Notes: generated by a model not told the origin, from the sequence alone. Shown: positions 53,079 through 61,574, counted from the first letter of the stretch. The stretch is DNA of 64,000 nt from Amnibacterium kyonggiense (GCF_004364555.1 NZ_SOAM01000002.1:434001-498000); one strand, 5' to 3'. Numbers and translations are program-made.

Positions 53079-54028
53079 GCGCGCTTCGCTCTTGCCTGGG
53101 CACGGAGGTACAGGACGAGGAACACCGAGATGATGACGACCATCACGTTGCCCATCGCCGCCGCGCTGCCGAAGTCGCCGTAGCGGAACGCCTCGTTGTA
53201 GGCGAACAGCATCGGGAGCATCGTCTGGCCGCCGGGCCCACCGGCGGTCAGCACGTAGACGAGCGCGAACGAGTTGAAGTTCCAGATCAGATCGAGCGTC
53301 GTGATCGCGATGATCACCGGCTGCAGCCCGGGCAGCGTCACGTGGAGGAAGCGCTGCCAGGTGCCCGCCCCGTCGATCTCCGCCGCCTCGTGCAGCTCGC
53401 CGGAGATGTTCTGCAGACCGGCGAGGAGGGTGATGGTCGTCTGCGGCATGCCCGACCAGACCCCGACGACGATCACCGTCGGCAGCGCGATCGCGAAGCT
53501 GCCGAGCCAGTTGATGTCGCTCGGCAGCCCGAGGAAGCCGAGGATCTGGTTCACGGGGCCGTAATCGGGGTTCAGGATCAGCCGCCACATGATCGCGATG
53601 GTCACGGGCGGGATCGCCCAGGGCACCAGGGCCAGGGTGCGGGCGAGCCAGCGGCCGCGCAGCTTCAGGTTCAGCAGCAGCGCCAGCCCGAGCGCGGCGA
53701 GGAACTGGAGCAGGGTCACGGAGATCGCCCAGACCGCGCCGATGCGGAACGAGCTCCAGAAGAGGCTGTTGCCGAGCAGGTCGACGTAGTTCTGCAGGCC
53801 GTTGAAGGAGACGACCTGGTTCAGGCCCGCTTGCGCGTTCGTGAAGCCGAGCGCGATGCCCTGCACGAGCGGGTACACCGACAGCAGCGCGACCGGGATC
53901 AGCGCCGGCAGCAGCAGGAGCCAGGTCTCCCGTGCCTGGGCGCGGCGCTGTCGACTGCGCTTGGGCCGCTGCGGACCCGGCTTGCGCTGCGCGGTGTCCG
54001 CGAGCGGCGCCTCGGTGACGGCGGTCAT
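53075..54028 (-). CDS. Sugar ABC transporter permease, MalF type
   Basis: A 317-residue inner-membrane protein with six spans and a basic N-terminal leader (RPKRSRQRRAQARE). The coupling loop ELHEAAEIDGAGTWQRFLHVTLPGLQPVI is the MalF-type EAA motif. ATG 54028 overlaps the LacI stop (ATGA). It pairs with the MalG-type permease; transported substrate is likely a saccharide or glycoside. Confidence 0.93.
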   Translation of the reverse strand: MTAVTEAPLADTAQRKPGPQRPKRSRQRRAQARETWLLLLPALIPVALLSVYPLVQGIALGFTNAQAGLNQVVSFNGLQNYVDLLGNSLFWSSFRIGAVWAISVTLLQFLAALGLALLLNLKLRGRWLARTLALVPWAIPPVTIAIMWRLILNPDYGPVNQILGFLGLPSDINWLGSFAIALPTVIVVGVWSGMPQTTITLLAGLQNISGELHEAAEIDGAGTWQRFLHVTLPGLQPVIIAITTLDLIWNFNSFALVYVLTAGGPGGQTMLPMLFAYNEAFRYGDFGSAAAMGNVMVVIISVFLVLYLRAQARAKRA

Positions 54029-55032
54029 GCGGCTCCTCCGCTGGACGCCCGGACGCGCAGGGTCGGTTCGACGACGACGCGCTCGGGCGGCCCGTCGAAG
54101 CCGCCGAGCCGGCGGAGCAGCAGCTGCGCGGCCCGCCGCGCGCGCTCGATCGAGCCGAGGTCGACGCTCGTGAGCGCCGGACGCGTCATCCCGGCGAGGT
54201 CGGTGTCGTCCATGCCGACGACCGCGACGTCCTCCGGGACGCGCAGCCCGCGCTCGCGCAGCACGTTCAGCGCGGCGACGCCGAGCAGGTCGTTCGCGCA
54301 GAGGATCGCGTCCGGGACGCACTGGTCGAGCACCCGCCGGGCCGCGGGCAGGCCCGCTTCGTAGGTGAAGTCGTCCGCGACGACCTGCAGCTCCTGATGC
54401 GTGACGAGGCCGAGGGCGTCGCAGCCGCGCACGTAGCCGGCGAGGCGCGCCGCGCCCGGCACGGTGTCGACGGGGCCGTTGACGAAGGCGATGCGGCGAC
54501 GGCCCTGCGCCACGAGGTGCTCGAGCGCGAGCCGCACGCCCGTCATCGAGTCCGCGCGCACGCTGTCGACCGGCACGTCGTCGGGGACCGAGCCGATCAC
54601 GACGATGGGGTGGCGGCGCCCGCGGAGCCGCTCGACGACCCGCTCGTCGACCTGCAGCGGGCTGAGGATCAGGCCGTCGACGAAGGATCCGTCGAGGTCG
54701 GTGAGCAGACCGAGCGGCCCGTCGGCGCCCTGCCCGGTGGAGGCGAGCAGCAGGCGGAAGCCGCCCTCCTGCACCTCCTCGGTGATGGTCCGCGTCATCG
54801 CGGTGTAGACGGGGTTCCCGAGATCCGCGACCGCGAAGGCGATCTGCTCGGTGCGGCCGACGCGCAGACGGCGGGCCGAGGCGTCGGGCGCGTAGCCGAG
54901 CGCGGCGGCGGAGGCCTGCACCCGCTCGGTGATCGCCGGCGATGCGGGCAGCCCGTTGAGCACCCGCGACACGGATGCCACGGACACCCCCGCGTGCTGC
55001 GCCACCAGGGCGATGGTCGACTTCTTCGTCAT
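54025..55032 (-). CDS. LacI family transcriptional regulator
   Basis: A 335-residue LacI/GalR repressor. The N-terminal helix-turn-helix is IALVAQHAGVSVASVSRVLNG, with the hinge ASARRLRVGRT. The effector-binding core resembles sugar-binding proteins (IAFAVADLGNPVYTAMTRTITEEVQEGG; GLILSPLQ; ILCANDLLGVAALNVLRERG). ATG 55032 lies 8 bp from a palindromic operator, so it probably represses its own operon and is released by the imported sugar or glycoside. It is the first gene of the nine-gene operon. Confidence 0.93.
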   Translation of the reverse strand: MTKKSTIALVAQHAGVSVASVSRVLNGLPASPAITERVQASAAALGYAPDASARRLRVGRTEQIAFAVADLGNPVYTAMTRTITEEVQEGGFRLLLASTGQGADGPLGLLTDLDGSFVDGLILSPLQVDERVVERLRGRRHPIVVIGSVPDDVPVDSVRADSMTGVRLALEHLVAQGRRRIAFVNGPVDTVPGAARLAGYVRGCDALGLVTHQELQVVADDFTYEAGLPAARRVLDQCVPDAILCANDLLGVAALNVLRERGLRVPEDVAVVGMDDTDLAGMTRPALTSVDLGSIERARRAAQLLLRRLGGFDGPPERVVVEPTLRVRASSGGAA

Positions 55033-55040
55033 GCTGCCTC

Positions 55041-55065
55041 GTAATCGATTACAAGAACGATTACA
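55041..55065. promoter_or_regulatory. LacI-type operator with repeated half-site
   Basis: GTAATCGATTAC at 55041-55052 is a perfect 12-bp palindrome. The half-site CGATTACA occurs twice in direct repeat, at 55046-55053 and 55058-55065, giving TGTAATCG twice on the minus strand. The TGTAAT inside either repeat could also serve as a -10 element. The operator touches the ribosome-binding region of the LacI gene, so occupancy could block both transcription and translation. Confidence 0.7.
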
Positions 55066-55209
55066 GCGACCGTACGCGGCGCGCTCCATTCGCGCAACAC
55101 CACCGGGCCCGATTCCGCTTCCCTCGCCCTCGCTGGTCGAGGTGCGAGCGAAACGAGCCTCGAGACCACCCCGAGGGTCCACACTCGACGAGACGATCGA
55201 GGAGGACCG

Positions 55210-55953
55210 ATGGCGCTCGTCACCTGCGGGTTCCGCTCCGAGGTGCTCGGCATCGACACCTCGATGACCGCGGTGCTGCCGCTCGGCGCGGACCGCGCCG
55301 CTCCCCCGGCGCTGCTCTACCTCCTGCACGGCGCGGGCGGGGACCACACCTCCTGGCTGCAGGGCGCCCCGATCGCGCGCCTGGCGGAGGAGGCGGGTCT
55401 CGCGGTCGTGATGCCTTCCGGCGGGCACGGCTACTGGACCGACCAGGTTCGCGGTCCGCGCTGGTGGACCTTCGTCGCGGACGAGCTGCCCACCATCGTG
55501 CGCGACCTGTTCGCCCTCGACCCGCCGCGCGAGCGCACGTTCGCCGCCGGCCTCTCCCGCGGCGGGTACGGCGCGCTGAAGCTCGGTCTCCGTCGGCCCG
55601 AGCGCTTCGCGGCGGTCGCCGGGCTGTCGGCCAAGGTCGACATCGCGAACGAGGACTGGTCGGAGCCCTGGCGGCAGGACGTGTTCGGGAGCGCCGAACG
55701 CGCCCGGCAGGAGGGCGACGACCTCCTCACCCTGCTCGCCGCCGTCGATCCGGGGGCCTGCCCGCGGCTGCTGCTCTCCTGCGGCACCGCCGACCGGCTG
55801 TACGGGGAGAACCTCCGGTTCCGCGACGCCGCGCTCGAACGCGACCTGCCGGTCGACTGGACCGAGGGGCCGGGAGGGCACGACTGGGAGGTCTGGGACC
55901 GCGACATCCGGCCTGTCGTCACCCGGTTTGCCGAGCTCGCCCGCGAGACCTGA
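55210..55953 (+). CDS. Esterase, S-formylglutathione hydrolase/tributyrin esterase type
   Basis: A 247-residue alpha/beta hydrolase of the esterase-D family. Motifs: LLYLLHGAGGDHTSWLQGAPI, the nucleophile elbow GLSRGGYGALKLGLRRP and terminal GPGGHDWEVWDRDI with the catalytic His. It is cytosolic, with no signal peptide. ATG 55210 has GAGGAGGACC. It is divergent from the LacI operon and shares the 177-bp region with the operator, so coordinated control is possible. It might hydrolyse acyl esters of the same imported compound. Confidence 0.9.
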   Translation: MALVTCGFRSEVLGIDTSMTAVLPLGADRAAPPALLYLLHGAGGDHTSWLQGAPIARLAEEAGLAVVMPSGGHGYWTDQVRGPRWWTFVADELPTIVRDLFALDPPRERTFAAGLSRGGYGALKLGLRRPERFAAVAGLSAKVDIANEDWSEPWRQDVFGSAERARQEGDDLLTLLAAVDPGACPRLLLSCGTADRLYGENLRFRDAALERDLPVDWTEGPGGHDWEVWDRDIRPVVTRFAELARET

Positions 55954-55981
55954 GGACGTCGAGCAGGGTGCCTTCGCGGCG

Positions 55982-56728
55982 GTGAGGGCGCAGAGTGAGC
56001 CGGTGGGCACGCCGCGGGACCCGGATGCGGAGGGGCTCGACGCCCTGCGCCGCCGGCTCTACCGTCCCGGCTCCACCGAGTCGGACCTGCGCCGCTACCT
56101 CGCGGAGCGCTCGGCCATCGCACCGGAGCCGGCGCCTCAGTCGGTGCCGGCACTCCCCCACGCGCCGCGTCGCCGGTTCGTGCCCGTCGCGGCGCTGAGC
56201 GCCGTGGTCGCGGTCGCCCTCGCCGTCTCCCTGAGCCAGCTGCACGCACTGCGAGCGCCTGCGCGGAGTGCCGCCACGGCGTCGCCCGTCCCGGTGCTCG
56301 TGCAGGACATCGGCGACGGGACCACCCTGACCGTCCCGCAGCGCGCGTCGATCCGGACGGCGACGACGCCGATCGCCATCGACGGCACCGCGGTCGTCGG
56401 GCAGCGGTTCGAGGGCAGCGGCAACGCGATGCTGGTGGTCGACCCGCCGAGGCGTGCGATGCACGGCGGCGTCGCGACCGTGCTCCTCACGTCGATCGGG
56501 CCCGTCCCGGTCTCCTGGCGCGCCCTGTCGCTGGTGTACCTCGGGCAGTGGACCGCCGTGCCCGTCGTGCTGGCGCGCGGCAGCTCCGCCGAGCCGCCCG
56601 GCGTGGGCGCACCGCGGACGTTCCGCTACCGCGACGCGCCGCCGACCCGGATCGCGGTGATCGCGCCGGCCGGCGTCCGCTGGTCGGTGCTCGTCGGCGT
56701 CACCGGACCGGAGCACGCGCTGCACTGA
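55982..56728 (+). CDS. Single-span membrane protein, LRRRLY-motif family (copy 2)
   Basis: A 248-residue protein from GTG 55982 (GTG 56003 is an alternative; neither has a strong ribosome site). The N-terminal LDALRRRLYRPGSTESDLRRYLAERS motif matches the protein at 21086-21790. A membrane span VPVAALSAVVAVALAVSLSQL follows, then an exterior beta-rich domain ending APAGVRWSVLVGVTGPEHAL, also paralleling copy 1. Function unknown. It is 28 bp after the esterase stop and 107 bp before the SPFH gene. Confidence 0.72.
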   Translation: MRAQSEPVGTPRDPDAEGLDALRRRLYRPGSTESDLRRYLAERSAIAPEPAPQSVPALPHAPRRRFVPVAALSAVVAVALAVSLSQLHALRAPARSAATASPVPVLVQDIGDGTTLTVPQRASIRTATTPIAIDGTAVVGQRFEGSGNAMLVVDPPRRAMHGGVATVLLTSIGPVPVSWRALSLVYLGQWTAVPVVLARGSSAEPPGVGAPRTFRYRDAPPTRIAVIAPAGVRWSVLVGVTGPEHALH

Positions 56729-56835
56729 GCGCGGGGCGAAGCCGCATCCCAGCCCGGCCCGCCCGGACTGGGGATGGAGCACCTGATCGCGACCTGAATA
56801 GCGTTGACGCACCCGACGACCCACCCGGAGCATCC

Positions 56836-57867
56836 ATGGCCGACATCCGCCGCTTCCCGTTCACGCTGCACCTGCGCTCGAACCCGACGAACTACGTCAT
56901 CCACACCCGCAAGGGGGCGCTCGCGCACCGCGGAGCCGGGGCCGCGTTCTTCTTCCGCCCGCTCAACGCGGCGATCAGCGAGGTGCCGATCGCCGAGTCG
57001 GAGCTGTCGATGCTGTTCCGCGCCCGGACGGTCGACTTCCAGGAGGTGTCGGTCCAGGCGACGGTCACCTACCGCTTCGGCGACCCGGCGGTCGCGGCGG
57101 AGCGCATCGACTTCTCCATCGACCCGTACCGCGGGCAGTGGATCGGCAAGCCGCTCGAGCAGGTCGGCACGCGCATCACGGAGCTCGCGCAGCAGTACGC
57201 CGTCGAGCACATCTCGACCGTCCCGCTCGTCGAGCTGCTCAGCACCGGGGTGCCGATCGTCCGCAGCACGACCGCCGCCGGGCTCGCCGCCGACGCGCGC
57301 CTCGCGGAGACCTCCGTCATCGTCATCGCGGTCCGCATCGTCAGCATCCGCCCGCAGCCGGACCTGGAGAAGGCGCTCGAGACGCCCGTCCGCGAGCAGG
57401 TGCAGCAGCAGGCGGACGCCGCGAGCTACGAGCGCCGCGCGCTCGCCGTCGAGCGCGAACGCACCATCGCCGAGAACGAGCTGCAGTCGAAGATCGAGCT
57501 CGCGACCCGGGAGCAGCACCTGGTGCAGCAGGAGGGCGCGAACGCGCAGCGGCGGGCGACCGAGGAGGCCGCGACCGCGCGCATCACGGCGACCTCGGTC
57601 GCGGAGCGGGACCGGATCCGGACCGAGTCGGAGGCGGCGCGCACCCGCGAGCTCGGCACCGCCCGCGCGGAGGCGGAGACGGCGCGGCTCGGCTCCTACG
57701 CCGGCGTCGACCCGGCGCTGCTGACCGCGCTCGCGATGAACGCCCTCGCCGAGCACCTCCCCGCCATCGGCACCTTGAACCTGACGCCGGACGTGCTGAC
57801 GCAGGCGCTGACGAAGCTCGGCGCCGCTCCCGCGGCGGCGCCCGCGCCGGCTCCCTCGAGGGACTGA
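56836..57867 (+). CDS. SPFH/Band 7 domain protein
   Basis: A 343-residue SPFH-family protein. The N-terminal 190 residues form the Band 7 domain (VDFQEVSVQATVTYRFGDPAVAAERIDFSID; YAVEHISTVPLVELLS). A long coiled coil follows (RALAVERERTIAENELQSKIELATREQHLVQQE), and an Ala/Pro-rich tail. No N-terminal membrane anchor is obvious, so it may associate with membranes through oligomerisation. ATG 56836. It is followed 4 bp later by the NAD-kinase-like gene, so the two are cotranscribed and probably act together. Confidence 0.88.
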   Translation: MADIRRFPFTLHLRSNPTNYVIHTRKGALAHRGAGAAFFFRPLNAAISEVPIAESELSMLFRARTVDFQEVSVQATVTYRFGDPAVAAERIDFSIDPYRGQWIGKPLEQVGTRITELAQQYAVEHISTVPLVELLSTGVPIVRSTTAAGLAADARLAETSVIVIAVRIVSIRPQPDLEKALETPVREQVQQQADAASYERRALAVERERTIAENELQSKIELATREQHLVQQEGANAQRRATEEAATARITATSVAERDRIRTESEAARTRELGTARAEAETARLGSYAGVDPALLTALAMNALAEHLPAIGTLNLTPDVLTQALTKLGAAPAAAPAPAPSRD

Positions 57868-57871
57868 CGCG

Positions 57872-58774
57872 GTGGCGCTCGCGCCGCGGATCGTCGTCGT
57901 CCACCGCAGGTCGGAGCTCGACGAGCTGATCGACCGGCACGCGACGTACGGGCAGGCGGAGTTCTTCCTCCGCTCCCGCGGCCGGAGCATCGCGGAGCTG
58001 CAGTCGCGCCACGACGCCGTCGAGGCGGCGCGGACCGCGGTGGAGGACGCCGTCCCGGACGGCTTCCGGCGGGCGACGGTCGAGCGCTCCGAGCTCGACC
58101 GCTACCTGTTCGCACCGGAGGACGTGATCGTCGCCGTCGGCCAGGACGGCCTCGTCGCGAACGCCGCGAAGTACCTGCACGGGCAGCCGGTGCTCGGCAT
58201 CGACCCCGAGCCCGGCATCAACGCGGGCGTGCTCGTCCCGTTCTCCCCGGCGGAGGCGCACGCGCAGATGCTCGCGATCGCCCGCGGCCGGGCCGCGGTC
58301 TCGGAGCGCACGATGGTGGAGGCCCGGCTCGACGACGGCCAGTCCCTCGTCGCGCTGAACGACGTCTACATCGGCAGTCCGGGCCACCAGTCCGCGCGGT
58401 GGACGCTGAGCGACCCCGGCCGCGGCGACGAACGGCAGTCCTGCTCCGGCCTGATCGCCGGGACCGGGACCGGCAGCACCGGCTGGATCTCCTCCATCGC
58501 CTCCGACCGCCGGCTCGCGGACCGGCTCCCGGCGCCGGAGTCGCACGACATCGCCTGGTTCGTCCGGGAGGCGTGGCCGTCCCGATCGACGGGCACCGCG
58601 CTCAGCTGGGGCGTCGTCACCGGCGAGCGGCCGCTGACGATCACCGCGCAGTCCGACCTGCTCGTCGCGTTCGGCGACGGGATCGAGCGGGACCGGCTGT
58701 CGATCGGTTTCGGGCAGCGCCTGACCGTCGCGCCCGCGTCGGCCCGGCTCCGCCTGGTGGTCCGCTCGCGCTGA
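57872..58774 (+). CDS. NAD-kinase-like protein
   Basis: A 300-residue protein related to NAD+ kinases but divergent. The ATP-binding GGDG is replaced by GQDG in IVAVGQDGLVANAAKYL, with the Asp kept; HGQPVLGIDPEPGINAGVLVPF parallels the GxNxGxLG segment; ALNDVYIG stands where kinases have NE; GTGTGSTGW resembles the TPTGSTAY loop. It may phosphorylate NAD(H) or another nucleotide, or bind without catalysis. The start is GTG 57872, 4 bp after the SPFH stop. The N-terminal HRRSELDELIDRH region is helical. Confidence 0.75.
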   Translation: MALAPRIVVVHRRSELDELIDRHATYGQAEFFLRSRGRSIAELQSRHDAVEAARTAVEDAVPDGFRRATVERSELDRYLFAPEDVIVAVGQDGLVANAAKYLHGQPVLGIDPEPGINAGVLVPFSPAEAHAQMLAIARGRAAVSERTMVEARLDDGQSLVALNDVYIGSPGHQSARWTLSDPGRGDERQSCSGLIAGTGTGSTGWISSIASDRRLADRLPAPESHDIAWFVREAWPSRSTGTALSWGVVTGERPLTITAQSDLLVAFGDGIERDRLSIGFGQRLTVAPASARLRLVVRSR

Positions 58775-58783
58775 GCGGGCCGG

Positions 58784-58830
58784 GCTCGATCCGTGACGGG
58801 GCCGGATCGGCCGCCGGTCACGGATCGAGC
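58784..58830. terminator. Bidirectional terminator-like hairpin
   Basis: GCTCGATCCGTGAC (58784-58797) and GTCACGGATCGAGC (58817-58830) are perfect 14-bp complementary arms around a GC-rich 19-base loop. It lies between the convergent NAD-kinase-like and alcohol dehydrogenase genes, 10 bp from each stop, as expected for a shared terminator. No T tract follows. Confidence 0.8.
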
Positions 58831-58839
58831 GCCGGAGGG

Positions 58840-59877
58840 TCAGTCGGGGACGACGACCGCCCGTCCGCGCAGGGACCCGGCGTGCAGCTTCTCGTACGCG
58901 CGCGGAGCGTCCGCGAGCGAGAACTGCTCGATCTCGACGGTGATCTGACCGCGGCGCGCCAGGTCGAGCACCTCGATCAGCTCGCTGCGGCTCCCCCAGT
59001 AGGGCATGCGCAGCGCCGCGTCGAAGGGCACGGAGCCGAACGCGACCGGGACGCTCCCGCCGCCGATGCCGACGATCGTCACGTCCGCTTCGACGGCGGC
59101 GCTCGCGACGGCGATCTCCATTGTCGGCTGCACGCCGACGAAGTCGAACACCGCGTCCGCGCCGAGGCCGCCCGTCAGGTCCCGGATCCGGCCCGTCGCC
59201 TCCTTGTTCGACAGCACGGTCTCGTCGGCGCCGACCTCCGACGCCAGCTCGAGCTTCTCCTCGTTCACGTCGACGGCGATCACCCGGGCGCCGGAGATCG
59301 CCTTGAGGATCTGGATGCCGACGTGCCCGAGGCCTCCGGTGCCCAGCACGACCGCGGTCGCCCCGGCCCCGAGCTTCGGCAGGGACTGCTTGATTGCGTG
59401 GTACGGCGTGAGGCCGGCGTCCGTCAGCGACACGTTCTTCACGGGGTCGAGGCCGTCCAGGGGGACGACGTGCCGCTCGGAGTCGACCAGCATGTACTCC
59501 GCCATCGCACCGGGCGCACCGAGTCCGGGCGGGCGGATGCCCTCCGCGGCGGCGTTGGTGCAGTAGTTCTCCTTGCCCTGGGCGCAGTTGTGGCAGCGAC
59601 CGCAGCCCCACGGCCCGTACACCGCCACCGCGTCCCCGACCGCGACGTGCTCGACGCCCTGGCCGACCGCGGCGACCACCCCGGCCCCCTCGTGCCCGAG
59701 GGTCAGCGGAAACCCGTAGTCGTACGCCTCCGCGGGCAGCGACATCACGAACTCGTCCGAGTGGCACGCGCCCGCGGCCGTCACCTTGAGCAGCAGCTGC
59801 CCCGGCCCCGGCTCCGGCTCATCGATCTCGACGACCTCCGGCCGTGCTCCGATCGCTCGATACTGCAGCGCCTTCAT
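58840..59877 (-). CDS. Zinc-dependent alcohol dehydrogenase
   Basis: A 345-residue medium-chain dehydrogenase. Catalytic zinc ligands are in GACHSDEF and GHEGAG; the structural cluster is GCGRCHNCAQGKENYC with four Cys. The Rossmann motif is GTGGLGHVGIQILKAISGARVIAVDVNEEK; the Asp at the end of the second strand suggests NAD(H). ATG 59877 has GGAGACG. It is separate from the upstream APC operon by palindrome copy D. The alcohol or aldehyde substrate is unknown. Confidence 0.93.
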   Translation of the reverse strand: MKALQYRAIGARPEVVEIDEPEPGPGQLLLKVTAAGACHSDEFVMSLPAEAYDYGFPLTLGHEGAGVVAAVGQGVEHVAVGDAVAVYGPWGCGRCHNCAQGKENYCTNAAAEGIRPPGLGAPGAMAEYMLVDSERHVVPLDGLDPVKNVSLTDAGLTPYHAIKQSLPKLGAGATAVVLGTGGLGHVGIQILKAISGARVIAVDVNEEKLELASEVGADETVLSNKEATGRIRDLTGGLGADAVFDFVGVQPTMEIAVASAAVEADVTIVGIGGGSVPVAFGSVPFDAALRMPYWGSRSELIEVLDLARRGQITVEIEQFSLADAPRAYEKLHAGSLRGRAVVVPD

Positions 59878-59940
59878 AGGGCGTCTCCTTCCGTCGCGTC
59901 CTCCGACGGTAGGCCTCGGACCTGATCGCCGGTCCGCTTC

Positions 59941-60019
59941 CCGGATCAGGACGGATTCGCGACACGCCGCACCCGCGGCCGCACCGGACGGCGTGTCGCC
60001 GAATCCGTCCTGATCCGCG
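59941..60019. repeat. Dispersed palindrome family, copy D
   Basis: About 79 bp, the cleanest consensus copy: outer arms GGATCAGGACGGATTCG and CGAATCCGTCCTGATCC, inner arms CGACACGCCG and CGGCGTGTCG, with a 19-base loop ending GGA. It lies 67 bp beyond the APC permease stop and upstream of the dehydrogenase start on the same strand, consistent with ending the permease operon. Confidence 0.88.
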
Positions 60020-60086
60020 TAACGAGCGCGCGCGGATCGGCCGGGGCGGGCGGGGGTTCGATCCGCCCACCCGCCCCGGGGTCGGG

Positions 60087-61574
60087 TCAGGCGCGCTGCG
60101 AGGCGACGGGCGGCACCGGGTCGCCCTCGATCGCCTCCGCGCCCTCGAGCAGCGCCGGCGCTGCAGCGAGCACCTGCGGCCGCGTCACGGCGAGCACGAT
60201 CGTGTAGACCACGCCGACCGCGATCAGCAGGATCGACAGCAGCGGCATCAGGTCGAACGCGCCGCCCTGCCCCGGCCGCAGGTTGCCCCACACGGGGATC
60301 AGGAGGACGAGCATCCCGATGATCGGCACCACGATCCACAGCACCGGGTTCTTCGCGACGCCGTTGCGGCGCAGTTTGAAGAACTCCACGATCAGCGCGA
60401 GGTTCGTCACGAAGTACATGACGACGACGCCGAAGATGCCGAGGGTCGGCAGCACGCTGCCCGCGTCGCCCGGGTCCGCGAACTGCATCACGCAGCCGAG
60501 CACCAGGCTCGGGACGACGAACGCGACCGCGGCGACCCACGGCGTGCCGAAGCGCGGGTGCAGCCGGTCGAGCGCCGCCGGCCACAGCCGCCCGCGCGCC
60601 CCGGCGAACAGCACGCGCGCGGTCTGCGTGTTCGCGGAGATGTAGGACGACGTGAGGCTGACGAGGAACACCGCGACCAGGAACGGCACCGCGAAGGAGC
60701 TCGACACGTGGAGGAACCGGACGGTCGCCGTGGCGAAGGGGTTCGGGTCCTTCGCGAACTCCGCGACCTTGCTCACGCCGAACGCGGACACGACCGCGTA
60801 GGAGCCGAGGACGTAGAGGAAGCCGCTGATCAGCACCGAGCCGACGAGCCCGATGGGGACGTTCCGGCGCGGGTTGTCGGTCTCCTCCGCCAGCGGCGCG
60901 GAGGCCTCGAAGCCGCCGAACGCGACGACCGCGAGGCCGAAGGTGATGAACACGTTCGTCGCCTCGGTGCCGGTCGGCCAGGTGAACGGCGCCGCGGAGA
61001 GGCCCTCCGCCCCGCCCTGCAGCACGACGGCGAGGCTGATGACGACGATTACGGCGACCTCGATGAGGTACAGCACGACGGTGACGCGCACGCCGAACTG
61101 GAGGCCGACGATCACCGGCACGGTGACGATCACCCCGTACGCCAGCGTGATGCCGACGGTAAGGAGGTTCGTCCCGACCCCGGTCGCCGTGATGCCGAAC
61201 ACGTTCGCGACGATGTACTGGCCCGCGAAGATGTACAGGCCGCCGAAGGTCACCATGTAGCCGACGATCGTGATGACGCCGATCGCCGTCGCCACCCGCA
61301 CGCCGAGCGCGCGGCTGATGTACGTGACGAAGGAGCCGGCGCTCGGGTAGACGCTCGAGAACTGCGCCAGGCTCAGCGCGGTCGCGAGCATCCCGACCAT
61401 CGAGATCAGGAACACGAGCGGCACGGACGGCCCGGCGAGGGACGCCATCACCGCGGTGGTGAAGAACAGGTTGAACGCGGGCGCGATCTGCGCGACGCCG
61501 GGCATCAGCACGCCGAGCGCGCCGAGCTTCTTGGTGGGCTCCGGCGAATCCGGCCGGACGGTGGTGGTGCTCAT
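60087..61574 (-). CDS. APC superfamily amino acid/polyamine permease
   Basis: A 495-residue transporter with about 12 membrane spans. The first span region GVLMPGVAQIAPAFNLFFTTAV and later GFEASAPLAEETDNPRRNVP (the EET/NP motif after span 6) are typical of the APC family. A short hydrophilic C-tail ends DPVPPVASQRA. ATG 61574 overlaps the previous hydrolase stop (ATGA). It is the last gene of the M20/FadR/hydrolase/permease operon and probably imports an amino acid or related amine. Confidence 0.92.
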   Translation of the reverse strand: MSTTTVRPDSPEPTKKLGALGVLMPGVAQIAPAFNLFFTTAVMASLAGPSVPLVFLISMVGMLATALSLAQFSSVYPSAGSFVTYISRALGVRVATAIGVITIVGYMVTFGGLYIFAGQYIVANVFGITATGVGTNLLTVGITLAYGVIVTVPVIVGLQFGVRVTVVLYLIEVAVIVVISLAVVLQGGAEGLSAAPFTWPTGTEATNVFITFGLAVVAFGGFEASAPLAEETDNPRRNVPIGLVGSVLISGFLYVLGSYAVVSAFGVSKVAEFAKDPNPFATATVRFLHVSSSFAVPFLVAVFLVSLTSSYISANTQTARVLFAGARGRLWPAALDRLHPRFGTPWVAAVAFVVPSLVLGCVMQFADPGDAGSVLPTLGIFGVVVMYFVTNLALIVEFFKLRRNGVAKNPVLWIVVPIIGMLVLLIPVWGNLRPGQGGAFDLMPLLSILLIAVGVVYTIVLAVTRPQVLAAAPALLEGAEAIEGDPVPPVASQRA

